Shown here in pieces: positions 21,782-34,755 of a DNA stretch of 64,000 nucleotides. How positions within the stretch are numbered: the first letter of the stretch is position 1; the number at the start of each line of letters is the position of its first letter. The notes under the pieces are model-generated. The model did no database searches. It was not told the origin of the DNA and worked only from the letters and a program-made list of their open reading frames with translations. A program made the position numbers and the translations under genes. Origin of the DNA: Sipunculus nudus. Its lineage: Eukaryota > Annelida > Sipuncula > Golfingiida > Sipunculidae. The DNA lies in assembly GCA_026874595.1 (NCBI GenBank), contig CM049310.1, forward strand, positions 83,179,056-83,243,055, given 5' to 3'.

Positions 21782-22482
21782 ACTTATAATTAGTCCCCAG
21801 CCGTAAGCAAGGAGGGCTACTAAAATGGTCCGCGTCTGTCCGTCCGTCCGTTCCGCCCCATCACTGATGCCACACTCTCCCAGTCAAACAAATGGCGGGG
21901 TACTATTTGTGCCTCTAGGCCCTTGTTGTGCTTATAAGTATTTATTTCTTTTTATTTTATCATCCGGTAGCATCACAGATGCAACTTTCATTCAACATTT
22001 AACTTTTCTTTCTTGGTCTTCCTGTCTGTTAATTCTTGTAGCCGTTAAGTGCTCCCTCAGGAGCTTATACCAAAAACACCCTTTAAAAAGGCGCCATAAT
22101 GTTAGGCCACAGAAAAAAGAATGGTTCTACGAACGAAGAAAACTAAAAAATGGTGGGGCGGAAATTACTTGTTCTTAAGTGGTTAAGACATAAGACATGG
22201 GATTTGCAATCCTGCAGAAAAATATTTAAAAAAAACTCCTTCAGTTCTTGAAATGATCATATGGTCAACATTAAATTTATTCAATTTTTCTACACCTTTA
22301 AGGATACTTTTGATTAATTCTTTCAATGAACCTATCTTTAAACACAAATAACAAACATTTCTGAGGACTTGGTATCCATTGCACAAAAAGTTATAAAAAA
22401 AAATAGAAGCGGCAAATTCCTAGAACAATTTATTTTTCATATGGCCTTATACATATGCTTCATCTGTCAGGATTACTTAATG
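21782..22482. other. No gene seen
   Basis: 21826-21860 has GTCCGTCCGTCCG. 22030-22090 (GTGCTCCCTCAGGAGCTTAT) partly resembles the tail of the SINE at 29925-30180. Otherwise AT-rich and featureless. Confidence 0.4.

Positions 22483-22541
<59 letters not shown>
22483..22541. repeat. (AT)n microsatellite
   Basis: Uninterrupted AT dinucleotides, about 28 units. Confidence 0.97.
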
Positions 22542-22544
<3 letters not shown>

Positions 22545-23039
22545 GAAATTAGCAAGAGTATTGATGTAGAACCTTTCGTTTTCAATTAGGTTAATGCTAA
22601 TACTTGTTTACCGATTGTAACCATAAACCAGTTTCAGCTGTTCAATTCAGGTGCCAAATTTGGAAATTTAATTCATTATTTTATTATCTAAGTTGTAAAG
22701 ACAATCGCTAGCCATCTATTTAAGGGACCACTAGGAATTCAGATTTTTTTCAGCATTTCGATGCTTTTCTTGCTGTATTAGGATATGCTACTGTATGTTC
22801 TTTTACATTTTTACAACAAAATAAATAAATCAATAGGCTAAGGCGGGAGTGATTTGATCACTTGACATTGTTTAAAGCTCTTTTTTCTATTGATGTTACA
22901 AATACGAGGTATTTTCTTTAATATGTAAACAACAGCTTTAACAAGTTGTATCGCACTTTAAAAATTAAGACTCTATCTTGTAAAGTATTCATTTTTTAAT
23001 AAAGAGGCTATTTTTAATGTGATCTTGGATTATTATTTA

Positions 23040-24475
23040 TGTGGGATATTGAGGTTTGAGTAGGTTTATGCATATAATATTGAGGCTTGATTATGTTTAT
23101 GTATTGGATAAGAAGGCTTTATTATTCTTATGTATTGGAAAAGGAGGCTTTAATATGTTTATGTATGGGAAAGGAGGCTTTATTATTTATTATATTGAAA
23201 AAGGAGGCTTGATCATTTTTATGTATTGGATAATGAGGCTTGGTTATGTTTATGCATGGGATAATGAGGTTGGATTCTGTGTATGCATGGGGAAATGAGG
23301 TTTGGTTATGTGTATATGCATGAAATAATGAGTTTGATTCTGTTTATGTATGTGATAATGAGGTTCGACGATGCATATTGTATATGCATGGGATAACGAG
23401 GTTTTGCGATGTATATGCATGGGATAACGAGAATTTGCGATGTATATGCATGGGATAACGATGTTTGACGATGTATTTGCATGTAATGAGGTTTGACGAT
23501 ATTCGTGCATTGGATAACGAGGTTTGACGATGGATATGCATGGGATAACGAGGTTTCGCGATCTATATGCATGGGATCACGAGGTTTGACGATATATATG
23601 CATTGGATAACGAGGTTTTGCGATGTATATGCATGGGATAACGAGGTTTGACGTTATATATGCATGGGATAACTAGGTTTGACCATGTTTATGCATGGGA
23701 TAATGAGGTTTTGCGATGTATATGCATAGGATAACGAGGTTTGACGTTATATATGCATGGGATAACGAGGTTTGACGAGGTTTGACTATGCTTGATTCTA
23801 TATATACATGGGGGAAAAGGTTTGATTTTGTTTATGCATGGGATAATGAAGTTTTGCGATGTATATGCATGGGATAACGAGGTTTGACGTTATATATGCA
23901 TGGGATAACGAGGTTCGACGAGGTTTGACTATGCTTGATTCTATATATACATGGGGGAAAAGGTTTGATTTTGTTTATGCGTGGGTTAATGAGGTTTTGT
24001 TCTATGTATACATAGAACAATGAGGTTTTAGTCAGTTTATGCATTGGATAACGAAGTCTGATGATGTTTATATGTGGTTTCGTTCTGTGTATGCAGGCTT
24101 CATTATAATTATGCGAAGGCAAAGAGACTTGATTCTGTACATGCCTGGGATAACGAGGTTTGACGATGTTTATGCATGGGATAACGAGGTTTGACCATGT
24201 TTATGCCTGGGATAATGAGGTTTGACCATGTTTATGCATGGGATAACGAGATTTGACTATGTTTATGCCTGGGATAACGAGGTCTGACAATGTTTATGCA
24301 TGGGATAACGAGGTTTGACTATGTTTATGCATGGGCTTACAAGGCTTGATTATGTTTGTTCATGGGGAAATGAGGTTTATTTATGTGTATGCATTGGGTA
24401 ATGTGGTTTATTTATGTGTATGCATTGGGTAATGAGGTTTAGTTCTGTGCATGTATAGGATAATGAAGCTTGATT
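23040..24475. repeat. 31-bp minisatellite, about 45 copies
   Basis: Unit near TATGCATGGGATAACGAGG plus TTTGACGATGT, 30-31 bp. Best conserved at 23380-24320, worn at both ends. A 143-bp block containing TTTGACTATGCTTGATTCTA occurs twice (23781 and 23924), so part of the array was duplicated as a higher-order unit. The short open frames on the minus strand are by-products. Confidence 0.93.
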
Positions 24476-25639
24476 AAATTTGGGTTGTTTAGGCGTCACA
24501 TGCTGTATTTAGTTAACATTTTCTTACCTCCGAAGCAAAATCATAGTTGTAATTTATCGATCCCATTCTGATCAATACAGGAAAATGACATAACCTCCTT
24601 TCAACGCTTCATAACACCATGACCGCACAGATACACAAACTTTCCAATAGTAACAGTTATATGTGCACAATTTTTCAATCTTCCACCCGAAAAATATTAC
24701 ATAAATACCATATAACTCCAATTGTGATAGACCATTACTCATTTGCATACTGGGTCCCGTATGTTGTATTTTTTTTACACCGAGAAAATATATATAACGT
24801 TTTCACCTTGATCACTTAAAAGACACTGTGTGAAATGATATATAGGTGTCTCTCTGACTTTGAGTGGCAGGTCACATCAAACAGCAGAATATATGACCCC
24901 AGGACGGGTCAGATAACGACACTCTTACCAAAAACATCTGGGCAAGGTCCCACATCATGAATATTCATGAGATGGCGTTTATAAAGTCCAATTAACGCCA
25001 TATTAGGAGTAGAAAATCTACATTCACAGCTTGCAAATTTTCAACTTTTTATGTTTTAGTACCTCGACCCCGTAAGTGAGAAAGTCTGAAATTATTTTAT
25101 TTTCAGTGTTGATGTATTATTTTAATTACTTGTCTACAACAGTACGTGTGTACATGTATATGGTGAGTAAATCGGGCTTGCCCATAATAGCTCTCAACAG
25201 AGTTTTTAAATAGCTCCCTAATTGATCGTGATTCCTGATGGTGCCACAGTGATTTACTCTACTTTGTCATATGTGTGTCGGTTTATTTAATTTCTCATTA
25301 GGTTTTGCTTCACATCAAGCCCTTGTCGTGTAGACTGCCCTAAGACTCCCCTATGACCGAGATATGAAGCAGGCGATCCGTATTCACTCTGTATGCGTAC
25401 TGATCACGGGTTAATTGGTACTGTTGTCAACAGGCGTCAGAGTTCAGATAGCTTTATTTATATAATGATTTGTCACTCCTTATAACTGAACTTAAACTTT
25501 AAAGTTTTTTTTTTCTTATACTGCCCTTTTCATTACCCCAAAAAAACAGCTCATATGATGATAATCATGATAAGGATGAAATTGATGTAATTCTAATCAT
25601 ATTTTCAGAAGCATCATAAGTGTCAATTCCTTGGATAAA
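24476..25639. other. No gene seen
   Basis: AT-rich. A donor-like TTCGGAG/GTAAGAAAAT lies on the minus strand at about 24526, a weak candidate for an untranslated exon of the CLC gene. Nothing else recognised. Confidence 0.35.
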
Positions 25640-25668
25640 TATCATTCATATATATATAAATATATATA

Positions 25669-25712
<44 letters not shown>

Positions 25713-25745
25713 ACATTACTAACATTCATATATATATATATATCC
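25640..25745. repeat. (AT)n microsatellite
   Basis: TATATA runs from about 25648 to 25707 and 25729-25744. Confidence 0.95.
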
Positions 25746-26149
25746 TATATGCAGCTAGGCATAAGGCCTGTTATGTATCGGCTTGTAAGTGTATATATGT
25801 ATTTTGTAAGGGTATACTTCACTAAACAAGGGTCTTTTTGTTAGGAAAATCCTTCCAACGATCACACATACACATGGTTCAATTGGTAAAACGTTTATTT
25901 AGAGATACGTATTGACATTTTATAATATGTAAGCCAGCTCTCCCAGGTGAACCCCCTATGGTGCTCTGGATATATGATAAAGATGGATTTTACACACCTT
26001 TGTTTGTCGGTGACAATGACGGCAGTGTTGTTCCACTGTCCCTCATAAAACAACAGTATTGTTTAATATTCATCACGGATAGGTCCATGGCAGGATTGTG
26101 TCTATTGAATGATATGAAGGTATCCACACGATAAGAATGGTATTAAGCC

Positions 26150-26343
26150 TTCAGGATTTCAGGTTTTATATGCACGGGGCTAAGAATAATCCAGAAGTCA
26201 TATAACCTGTCGTTAAGTCATTAGTGCGAATCTCTGTTGTTCTATAACGAGATTTCACTATTATGCCATTGAGGCACCGGCGGGGTTCGAGCTTGGGACC
26301 TTCACCTCAGACATCGAACGCCTTAACCACTAGGCTACGTCCT
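26150..26343 (-). mobile_element. tRNA-derived SINE, family 1
   Basis: Read on the minus strand: GACGTAGCCTAGTGGTTAAG (A-box-like), then CCCAAGCTCGAACCCCGCC (B-box-like), GGTGCCTCAATGGCATAATA, and a tail with TTCTGGATTATTCTTAGCCC. The same body and tail occur at 28880-29060 on the plus strand. Confidence 0.8.
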
Positions 26344-26345
26344 AC

Positions 26346-26380
26346 CCCCCCCCCCCCCCCACACACACACACACACACAA
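26346..26380. repeat. C-run and (AC)n microsatellite
   Basis: About fifteen C followed by about ten AC units, immediately beside the SINE's 5' end. Confidence 0.95.
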
Positions 26381-26679
26381 ACAGTACGTATTTTCACTGA
26401 CATTTTATATACAACATGCAGAAATACGTCATGTCCTGTGGTGTAGGAGTCCGGACTGGACACGGAGGTAAGTCAATCTCGAGTCCAAAGAAAAAAACAT
26501 ATGTCACTTATTATAAAGACGTTGGACGTATGTATATGTGCGAAATTACAAAATAATAACACTATATACAACAAGCTTTGTCCAGCATCGGGAGCTAATG
26601 TAATTAACCATTAAATAACTAACTTTAAAATGTACATGTTAATCTAAAATTTCCATTTTAATTGCATTTTAATGATATT

Positions 26680-26930
26680 TGTATTGGACTCGGACTCGGA
26701 CTTGGGTTTCAAATGACTCGGACTCGAAGAAGGTGGGCTTGGACCCGACCATCAGTTACTCGGACCCGACCCTCAAGTACTCGGATCCGACCCTCAAGTA
26801 CACGGACCCGAACCTCAAGTACTCGGACCCGAACCTCAAGTACTCGGACCCGACACTCAAGTATTCGGACCCGACCCTCAAGTACTCGGACCCGAACCTT
26901 AAGTAATCGGACTTTGATGGTGTGGACTCG
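26680..26930. repeat. 21-bp tandem repeat inside a GGACTCGG-rich element
   Basis: About seven copies of TACTCGGACCCGACCCTCAA plus G between 26756 and 26903, flanked by ACTCGGACTCGGACTTGG. 21 is a multiple of three, giving a DPTLKYS heptapeptide frame. Related GACTCGAGTC motifs occur at 26440-26490 and 32221-32745. Confidence 0.88.
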
Positions 26931-27589
26931 TCTACCACTTGGATAACGTGGTTAAATCTTACTCACAGTTTCCTTTTTTTAGCATATCTAATAATTCAAA
27001 ATACGGAAAAGACAACGTTGAAAGCAGACATTAGTTAACACAATGACACACGCCGGATCATTACAAACAACAAAGTTCAAGTCTAGTTTCAATTGCATGT
27101 GTATATGTTACTATTTGTTACAATATGAACCTAAGTATGAACCTTTTTTGCAAGCGCGATCTAAGCTCTGATAAATCCAATCATCGCCACTGTTAAGAAA
27201 ATCTCAAGATCAATACATGCTAGTAGTTAACGATATTTATAGACAGACACCCCTGAGAGATAAGCTCCCTTCGTGAATTGATATACGTTGGCGATCAGTA
27301 TGAGAGCGAGTTGACATACTGATCATGAATAGACCAATGAAGATATGTAAAGTCAATCGTCCGAGATAAATGCCTTGCGCGGCCCGTGCCAAAATGAAGA
27401 GCTCACATGCAATAGTACGTACGGCCGCGGGATCATCTCAATCAACCAATAGTATATCGTATACTTGTATCTGTATATTATCGACCATTTTAAACTCGTA
27501 ATTGATTTTTTTTTTTTTTGTCTTGGAAGGCTGGGAAAAGAGTAGAACTCTTACACAAGATCCATGCATTCTACCATTTCGTGATACGG

Positions 27590-27800
27590 GTTGTGGGATC
27601 ACCGAAAAGCGTTTGATTCGGTTCTTCGTTTCTACATTCCACATTCGATAACGCACAGCGCACAGCGTTTTACAAGATTCGTCGGATCGCCCGTGCAGCG
27701 TTTGACACGATTCTTCCATGTACCATACAGCGTTTGATATGACTCTAGGAATCACCGCACAGCGTTTGATACGGGTTTTCCCAGACAAAGTTTGATTCGG
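27590..27800. repeat. Degenerate repeat of CAGCGTTTGATACG motifs
   Basis: AAAGCGTTTGATTCGGTTCT, CAGCGTTTTACAAGATTCG, CAGCGTTTGACACGATTCTT, CAGCGTTTGATATGACTCT and CAGCGTTTGATACGGGTTTT recur at 30-60-bp spacing. Confidence 0.65.
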
Positions 27801-28109
27801 TCTTTCGAATTACCTCTCATCTTTGATCATTATGTGCACTGCGACAAAGGGTTCAAGTTTACCATGATTTATTTGGTCCATGTAGGTAAGTTGTAAACCA
27901 ATTTCACCTTTGTAACTAAAGTTTTCCTAATAAAATTACAAGTATGTTGGTTTTCATTTTGGCATTTTATTTTTATGCTAGTATTTTTTTACCATATCTA
28001 GCCAGATTTTCCCATTGCTTTAAATAAAAATCAACAACAAGTATTTCTTTAAAAAAAATGGATTGGTTTATAGTCTGATATCATCGACACTGTCAGTCTG
28101 ACTGTACAC

Positions 28110-28337
28110 TTTGCCTTCCTGGTCTTTCGGGCCTGTTCATTCCCAAGCAGCCATTTCGCTTGCGGGCCATGACCAGTAATCATTAATAATCCAGTAATAG
28201 TCCAGGGTGGAAAGGGCTGACACTTGTGGTGATGATTTAGGCCAGGGGTCATGGCGCGGAAGGTGGTCTGAACGGAACTCGAACCAACGAACTTACGGCT
28301 AAAGCCCTGCGCCCTATCCATTACACCACCACGTTCG
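28110..28337 (-). mobile_element. tRNA-derived SINE, family 2
   Basis: Minus strand starts with GTGGTGGTGTAATGGATAGG (A box) and has GTTGGTTCGAGTTCCGTTC (B box), followed by a body with TGACCCCTGGCCTAAATCAT. No terminal repeat measured. Confidence 0.7.
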
Positions 28338-28879
28338 TTTACTAAGTTATACATGTGGTTTGCATTTTTAGTATTTATCTTTTCGTGTTAATGTCTGTAT
28401 TATTCCAATTATTGATATAATGTAACGACTGTATCTTTGCTATGCCGATTTTTAAGCAGTACGCATTCATTGGAAAGTTACTCAGATATGTATACAGAGC
28501 GATATTCTGCTCATGTAACAGGGGGAAAAAATAACATGAAAAATAGAGTTGCCACATCAAAGATACATAAACATAACGTGTGTAGGATCATATATGTCTA
28601 GCTGAGATAACTACGTGCATACTAAGTTGAACTCTTTAGGTAAACCGTTCCTTACGCAAGCGTGGTGCTAAATATAGAAATTTTACTCCTATGTACAACA
28701 GTGCTATGGCTGGTTAAATATAATGTTAATATAGTTTTGAAGATATACAAATATTAATAGAGTTTCGGATAGGGTTAGAACTGGTTTTACAGATGCCCCA
28801 GTTGTTACAGATTTTCTGACCTAAGATTTCTTAATCCCTGGCCTGAAACTTCTTGTGTTATGGGTAAGGATCAAATCTC

Positions 28880-29060
28880 TTTGCCAGGGCTTCAGAACAC
28901 GGAGTTATAGGTCTCACGTTCGAGCCCCGTCGCTGCCTCAATGGCATAATGGTGAAATCTTGTTATAGAACCTCAGAGATTCGATTTAATGTTTTAACGA
29001 CAGGTTATGTTTTCTGGATTATTCCTAACCCCGTGCATATAAAGGCTGAAATCCAAAACC
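28880..29060 (+). mobile_element. tRNA-derived SINE, family 1, second copy
   Basis: Head is worn, with CACGTTCGAGCCCCGTCGC as the B-box part. Body GCCTCAATGGCATAATGGTG and tail TTCTGGATTATTCCTAACCC match the copy at 26150-26343 in the opposite orientation. Confidence 0.78.
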
Positions 29061-29924
29061 TTAAAAATATTATATCATTCTGATCTTATAGATACCTTCA
29101 ACCTCATTCCACCAACAGGCCATAGACCTTTCCTTGTTAAAAGTCTTGAGTTAAGAATTAAAAAAAAACAGTTAAAGTATACTAGTAATTCAATATATTG
29201 ATTGGGTCCTGGCTCAACTTCCTTTAATATGGAGAGCTAGCGATAAAAAAATAAATATATGCTCTGTCTTCAGGCCCTAACGTATAAACAATGCTAGTTC
29301 TAACACCTACTCAAATTACATAAGACGATAAGTTATTATGAGTAAAGATATATTAAAGTTTACCTGTCGTGCGATGTGATATTCGTAATGAGCGATATCG
29401 TTTATTAGTTACCACGAGGTGAAACAGACGTCAGCCAATTGCTATGTCATGATTGTATTTTGACCGAATTATATTAACATAGTTAAAATCCTCACTGGTT
29501 AAACTGAGATCAGCGGGTACAGTAATTTCATAAATTGACACCTAGTTAACGCTAAATAGGTTGGCCTAAGTCAGGAACAATATGTTGAATAATCATCACT
29601 TTTATAACTTAACTTTGCATTATTACAAGGTCCTAGCGTTAAATCATTACAAAACTAGAAAAAAAACCCACTGAAATCAGTCTATGAATTGCCGGTTACG
29701 GAGATAAAAATATCTGTAGGCTAGGACGTATCAGGTAAACAATAAAGACACCGAATGAAATATTTACGATGTAGGAAGGAAGAACGTGCGAGAAATAAAA
29801 TAATTTTACTTTTTAAAACGTTTTTCTTTCGTTAGTGTCTTATATCTTTGCCTTAAATCCTTTTGATTAACGAAATAAAGTAAACATTGCCTAACCATGT
29901 TACTATTGTATAGAGTGCACCTCG

Positions 29925-30180
29925 TGAAGCGTGGTGGCGTAATGGTCAAGGCGATGGACCTGTGACCGCAAGGTTGTGGGTTCGCGTTCCGTTCTGACCC
30001 ACGTCTCCGCTGAGACTCCTAAGCAAGGTCTTTACCACAAGGGTGCGATCTCTCGACCCAGGTGGATTGGTACTTGTCTTTGGGGGAAGGGAATTGTAGA
30101 ACGAATAACCTTCTAGCGCCTAATTTTGGCTGCTGGGTTGTTTGCTCCCTCAGGGAGCCGAGAAAAGCTACAAGAATGAA
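29925..30180 (+). mobile_element. tRNA-derived SINE, family 3
   Basis: GTGGTGGCGTAATGGTCAAG (A box) and GTGGGTTCGCGTTCCGTTC (B box) spaced as in a tRNA, then a body with GACTCCTAAGCAAGGTCTTT and TTTGCTCCCTCAGGGAGCC. The open frame across it is not a gene. Confidence 0.75.
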
Positions 30181-30539
30181 TAAGCCCGAAAGACCCGCCA
30201 TCTTTAACCATCAAAATCAATTAAAGGTACGAAAAATTAAAAAGACCGTTATTAAAAGTCTACCAACGATAAGAAGAAACATGATTTTATCACCAGATAT
30301 GGCAAGCATTTATGCCGCAAAGCTTTGCGTAAATTATATATATAAAAAAGCTCACAGAAGTATCTGCCAGACACAATCGTATACCGAGATTGCTTATATC
30401 TATTTGCGGTCGAATGAATAATTAACGATTTCCTAAGTTTGTGAGAAACAAGTTCTAAGAAATATATATTACAACGTATATAAATTATCTATTAGTTCCA
30501 TGTATCAATAACAGAAAAATCTGAAAAGAAATCTGAAAG

Positions 30540-30700
30540 AAAATAAAGTTCCGACCTACCAGCCTATTGGACAGCAACTGTGTGCCCTCCTTGTGTTAGG
30601 TAAAAGAGCGTTCTATGTAACTAACCTCCCAGTGTCCAGGTAAATACTGTTTCATCAGAGATTTAAACGTCACGTGACCAGTTCTAGCCCCTCCTCCCTA
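30540..30700 (-). promoter_or_regulatory. Promoter-like stretch with palindromic E-box
   Basis: GTCACGTGAC at 30669-30678 fits the CLEAR/E-box site bound by MiT/TFE factors, known to control lysosomal genes. On the minus strand it is followed by CCAAT-like AATAGG elements and a possible donor (GGCTG/GTAGGT at about 30557). Whether it drives the CLC gene is speculation; the sequence alone shows only the motif. Confidence 0.3.
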
Positions 30701-30879
30701 GTGAGAATTAAAACGCAGAGAGGCATGTCTGATTGGTTGTTTTATGAATGGCTTTTAATTGTTTATATGGCATCATGTAGCTTTGATTTGTTTATTGTGA
30801 CAGATAGGAGCTCTCGATATATGATCCGTCACAGTCAAGAGACAGGTCGTTTACGAGCACTGCCTTCCCTCCCATAGCA

Positions 30880-31420
30880 GGATAGGGGCTTAGGTGTAGA
30901 AAAGCATTGAAAAGACATTCCATCAAGGTTTAATATCTAAACTATGTGTCTTGCAATTTAGGTATTAGTCAAGTTATATATAGATTAATGTATCTTTTCA
31001 AACGTGATAAAAACAGTTTAAAGTACCACTTCAATCTCTTGACCATACGCTAATTCCTTTTCGGCTACAATTATTTCTATATATAGACGATAGTATGCCT
31101 TCAGCATTTGTTATTCAAATGGACCCCTGCATCTGGTTATGTCTTTTAACGAGCACTGTCTGTTGTTTGGTGTGTATTTTTTACAAATTTTGGATTGGAT
31201 CTCTTCTTATTATTAATTATTTTCTGTTTAAGGCTTGATATGTCATCAAATTAGGAAGAAACAGACGTAAAACTATATCCATTTTAAAACAAACAGCACT
31301 TTTGACGATTTTATAACCCCATTCTTTTGTTATTTTTTTTCTTCTTTGTTAGGATAATGATTCACATAGTCAGCTTGCAAAAAGGCCGAGTGCAGTATTT
31401 ATTGGCATGATTTTAACGCT
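30880..31420. other. No gene seen
   Basis: AT-rich, unique-looking sequence without recognisable exons or repeats. Confidence 0.4.
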
Positions 31421-31611
31421 CCACCAAGGAGATTACGTTTTCACTTGTGCTGTATGTCAAAATATGCAAGAACCATGGAACCGATTTCCGCGAAGCTTTT
31501 GACTGACAAAAGCCAGGGAAGAACACATTAAATTTTGGCGCAGATCCGAATAAAGAGACGAATGTAATAGATTGTTCTGTCTTGGCGGTGGTATGCGCTC
31601 TTCTGAGTGTT
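31421..31611. repeat. Interspersed repeat, second copy of the GAGGAGATTATG family
   Basis: Same beginning and end motifs as 4945-5085, with a longer middle (GAACCATGGAACCGATTTCC). A piece of the end motif, TCGGCGGAGGTATGTGCGCT, is also at about 19678-19697. Confidence 0.55.
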
Positions 31612-32220
31612 ATCTAATTATTATGTCTACTTATTGTGTCTAATTATTATATTCTACCAGGTGTCAAACACTGAGCATGTCTTATAGCCAGCATCAAATT
31701 CCGTTCTTGAACTATTTATTAAACCAGCGTAATATACCGTTAATTCCGACATGACTACATGCGACAGCCGCGTTTTAGCTTGTGCTCAACATGGCAGCCC
31801 TCATGTGTGGATTCGAATTTTTTGCGAAGTCAGGATTTGATAAGGACACTCAAATACGAAAGGAAAGTACTCCGAGAACAGTCGTAACCCATTAGACCTG
31901 TATCTTCCGGGTAGAAGCAACAGGAACGCTTTGGGAATAACCGCGCCCTAATCCATAAGCTATAGTAGTATCGACTGACAGAGATTGATTATTTTATAGG
32001 GCTGTTATTTATCATCTCGGGATGACTCAAAATATCTGGGGTTTTAAGTATCCATCTTCACGTCTCAAACAATGTCGTAAATACTAATGGAGTGTGCCTT
32101 TTGATTTGTTATTTATTTATAGATTACTGTAAATCTCGGACATGATAAAAAAATTACCAAAAAAAAATCACTTATACATTAGTATGTACCGTAAATCTTT
32201 TTTTCAAGTCCAGTCGCTGT

Positions 32221-32745
32221 CAGCGTTGTAGTTGAGTCGGCACCATCCTGGTCTAGGTATGTTGAGTTTAAGCTCGAGTCATTGAGGTTCGGGTCCAGTT
32301 CAGCCTTCCTAGAGTCTGAGTCCGAGTAGGGTAAAATGGTCTAAACAATAAAATGGCAAAATGGGAATTTGAATAATCTTGTGTATGTTTAAGTTAGACG
32401 ATGTTTTGATTAAATGTTTCATGACATTTTGCTGGAAGCCCCTAATATTTCGGATTCGGGAGGAAACTTCATATGGACCAATAGAGAAAACTCCCGTAAG
32501 TTACAATGCCTTTAACAAACCTTTTTTTTTTTTGCAATACTCTGTCAATAGTTTGCAAAAATGTCGTCATAGTATGTTTTTTTAGTCTTAATGCCATACC
32601 TTTTTGAGATTTTTCTACTGTCTGATTTCTTGATTCCTGACCTCTATGTAGAAGTCTGTGTCCAGGACCATCTAGTCCAAGTCCTTCAAAATAAGACTCG
32701 AGTCTGGACTTGATTTCAAGCCCGGACTCGTTTCCTACAACACTG
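32221..32745. mobile_element. Inverted-repeat element of the GACTCGAGTC type
   Basis: Starts CAGCGTTGTAGTTGAGTC and, from the other end, CAGTGTTGTAGGAAACGAGT. Inside each end lie GGTCCAGTTCAGC/GAGTCTGAGTCCGAG and GAGTCTGGACTTG/GCCCGGACTCG. No transposase. Similar motifs at 26440 and 36165-36235. Confidence 0.6.
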
Positions 32746-33193
32746 GTCAACACAGGAATAAAGTTAAACACAGAATTTAAATATCCAATTAAGATTACAA
32801 TTACAGTTACCTAGCTGTAGAAATGAATGTGATTGGCAACGATAACGATTACTAAAAATTGTAATCGACTGCGAAAGAAATCTAATCGGTTACGATTACC
32901 CCATGTCTGCTATATTTATCTAAAAACAGAACTTTGTGTATACTTACAATCGAGTATAGACTGAGATGGGGTTTGATATAATTTGTTTGTAGGATTCAGG
33001 GAGTGTGTTTTTGAGAGTCTTTAATTCCAAGCTTCTACATTAGGTTTATCTCATCGACAAGGGGGCCTATCAGGTCAACGTGCAGGTCATTAGGTACATA
33101 TCACGGCAACAAGACTCTAGTTCTATTAATTAAAGAGGGAACGGAATGTGTAAACAGAGTCACATGTATATGATATATTTGTGTTAAGAAGGG

Positions 33194-33248
<55 letters not shown>

Positions 33249-34680
33249 TACAGTACCCTATTAAACACTGTAAACTGACGGGGCCTGCATTCTCTTGCAA
33301 AGAAGTGAAGGTTTCAAATATTACAATTTTTTTTCTTAGTTGGTGGTATGCAATCATACCAGCACCAGCATATCAGCCATGTTAAATATACCAATACAAA
33401 AACAAAATCTGAACCTGACAATTATAAAACCACTTATCTAATATTAACAGTTTTGGTCATTTGCCAACAGAACAAGTTCCAAATGTTACACAATAATGTT
33501 ATCTCTCCTGCCTAGTATCCGTTTAAAGGTCACACGATGACCCATGGTCAGCTCCAAGATCAATTGGTACCATCAATTGGCAGACATTAGTACCATGCGG
33601 ATACTGTCAATGATTTCAAACATACAAACACACGCTTGCATATACTTAAGTATGTTACTTGTGGAATAAAATTTAAAAATTTCCTAGATGCATAATAATG
33701 AGACAAAGAAACTTCACTTTCGTCCTACATCATTTGTGTATTTCTGTATATGTAAATATGTTAATAAATCTGTGCATGCATGTATGTAAGCATCTATTAC
33801 GAATTACGGTGTCTATTGCTCCTCTGGAGTAACCTCTTTACTTCGAGGTCATATTTTGAATTGAATAACTCTGCCACGAAGTTTATGTTTTCACCCGCCT
33901 TATTATTTTGTCTGTACGTGTGGTGGTTCATATGTTTGCTTATATATTCGCAAATTAAATATGAAATTTCTATGAAAAGTTATCAAGGAGTGGAATTTTA
34001 GGCAAAGAAATACCCCAAAAATAGAACTTTTAGTTAATCAAGGGGTATCCTTTGTGATAACGTGTATTCCGAAATTGCTTGTTTCTCATAGACACACAGT
34101 ATTGTCAGGATTGATTACGTATAATTGGACAGGATTGACTTGAAATGTCTTTCTTCGTCTGATCAGAGTTAAGTGCCATTTCGGCCCTCCGACATTAGAG
34201 AGTCTAAGACCAGCGTACTTAGCGTCTGAATGCCTTTACATCTTGCATTGTAAACCGCACTGTAAGGCTATGTGATGATGCAAATACTTCTTCATTTTTA
34301 CAACCCCTCGTGACCTGCATGTAAGCTGTCACTTGATATAAACCAGACCAATTGTTAGTTTTTTAGTACACTTTCTAACAACACCGACCATACGCGAGTA
34401 AAATTCCGCATTAACTCAGAATATTGGCAAATCATTCTACATATATTTTATTATCTAACCGCTAACCCCATGATTTCATGCATACCCTACTTGTAAGCCA
34501 ACTTATACGAGATACAGGAAATGACACGTTACGATAGAGACGGATTTTCAGTTTGGTTTGTAAGTTCGCATGTATTCTTTTGGGATAGTTCATTGCTCGT
34601 AGCCTAATGTGAAGATTATTGGCTGCACACCACTATATAAATCCAACAGGATGGATGAACGTTGCAGTACATTTCCCCCG
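32746..34680. other. No gene seen
   Basis: 32795-32905 has GTAATCG/CGATTAC motifs on both strands, perhaps another decayed inverted-repeat element. The microsatellite at 33195-33245 is listed separately. Rest AT-rich. Confidence 0.4.
33195..33245. repeat. (AT)n microsatellite
   Basis: AT dinucleotides ending in CACACACA. Confidence 0.95.
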
Positions 34681-34722
34681 TATGGTTTGTATCACGACTC
34701 CAATTAGGCTTACCAGCCAAAT

Positions 34723-34755
34723 ATAAATGCCTACTGAGTCGGATATTCACGGCTC
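34723..34755. repeat. Short shared segment, copy 1
   Basis: TAAATGCCTACTGAGTCGGA and TATTCACGGC recur at 60253-60285 (TAAATGCCTACTGAGCCGTG, TATTCACGGC). Both are preceded by ACGACTC-AATTA-like sequence, so the shared element is somewhat longer. Confidence 0.65.

Noticed and set aside
23040-24475. Could regular 31-bp repeats be a CRISPR array
   Set aside because: No unique spacers between repeats, gradual decay of units, and the surroundings are an animal genome.
29925-30010. Genuine tRNA gene
   Set aside because: A and B boxes are present but no closed acceptor stem or normal length; the sequence continues into a SINE body.
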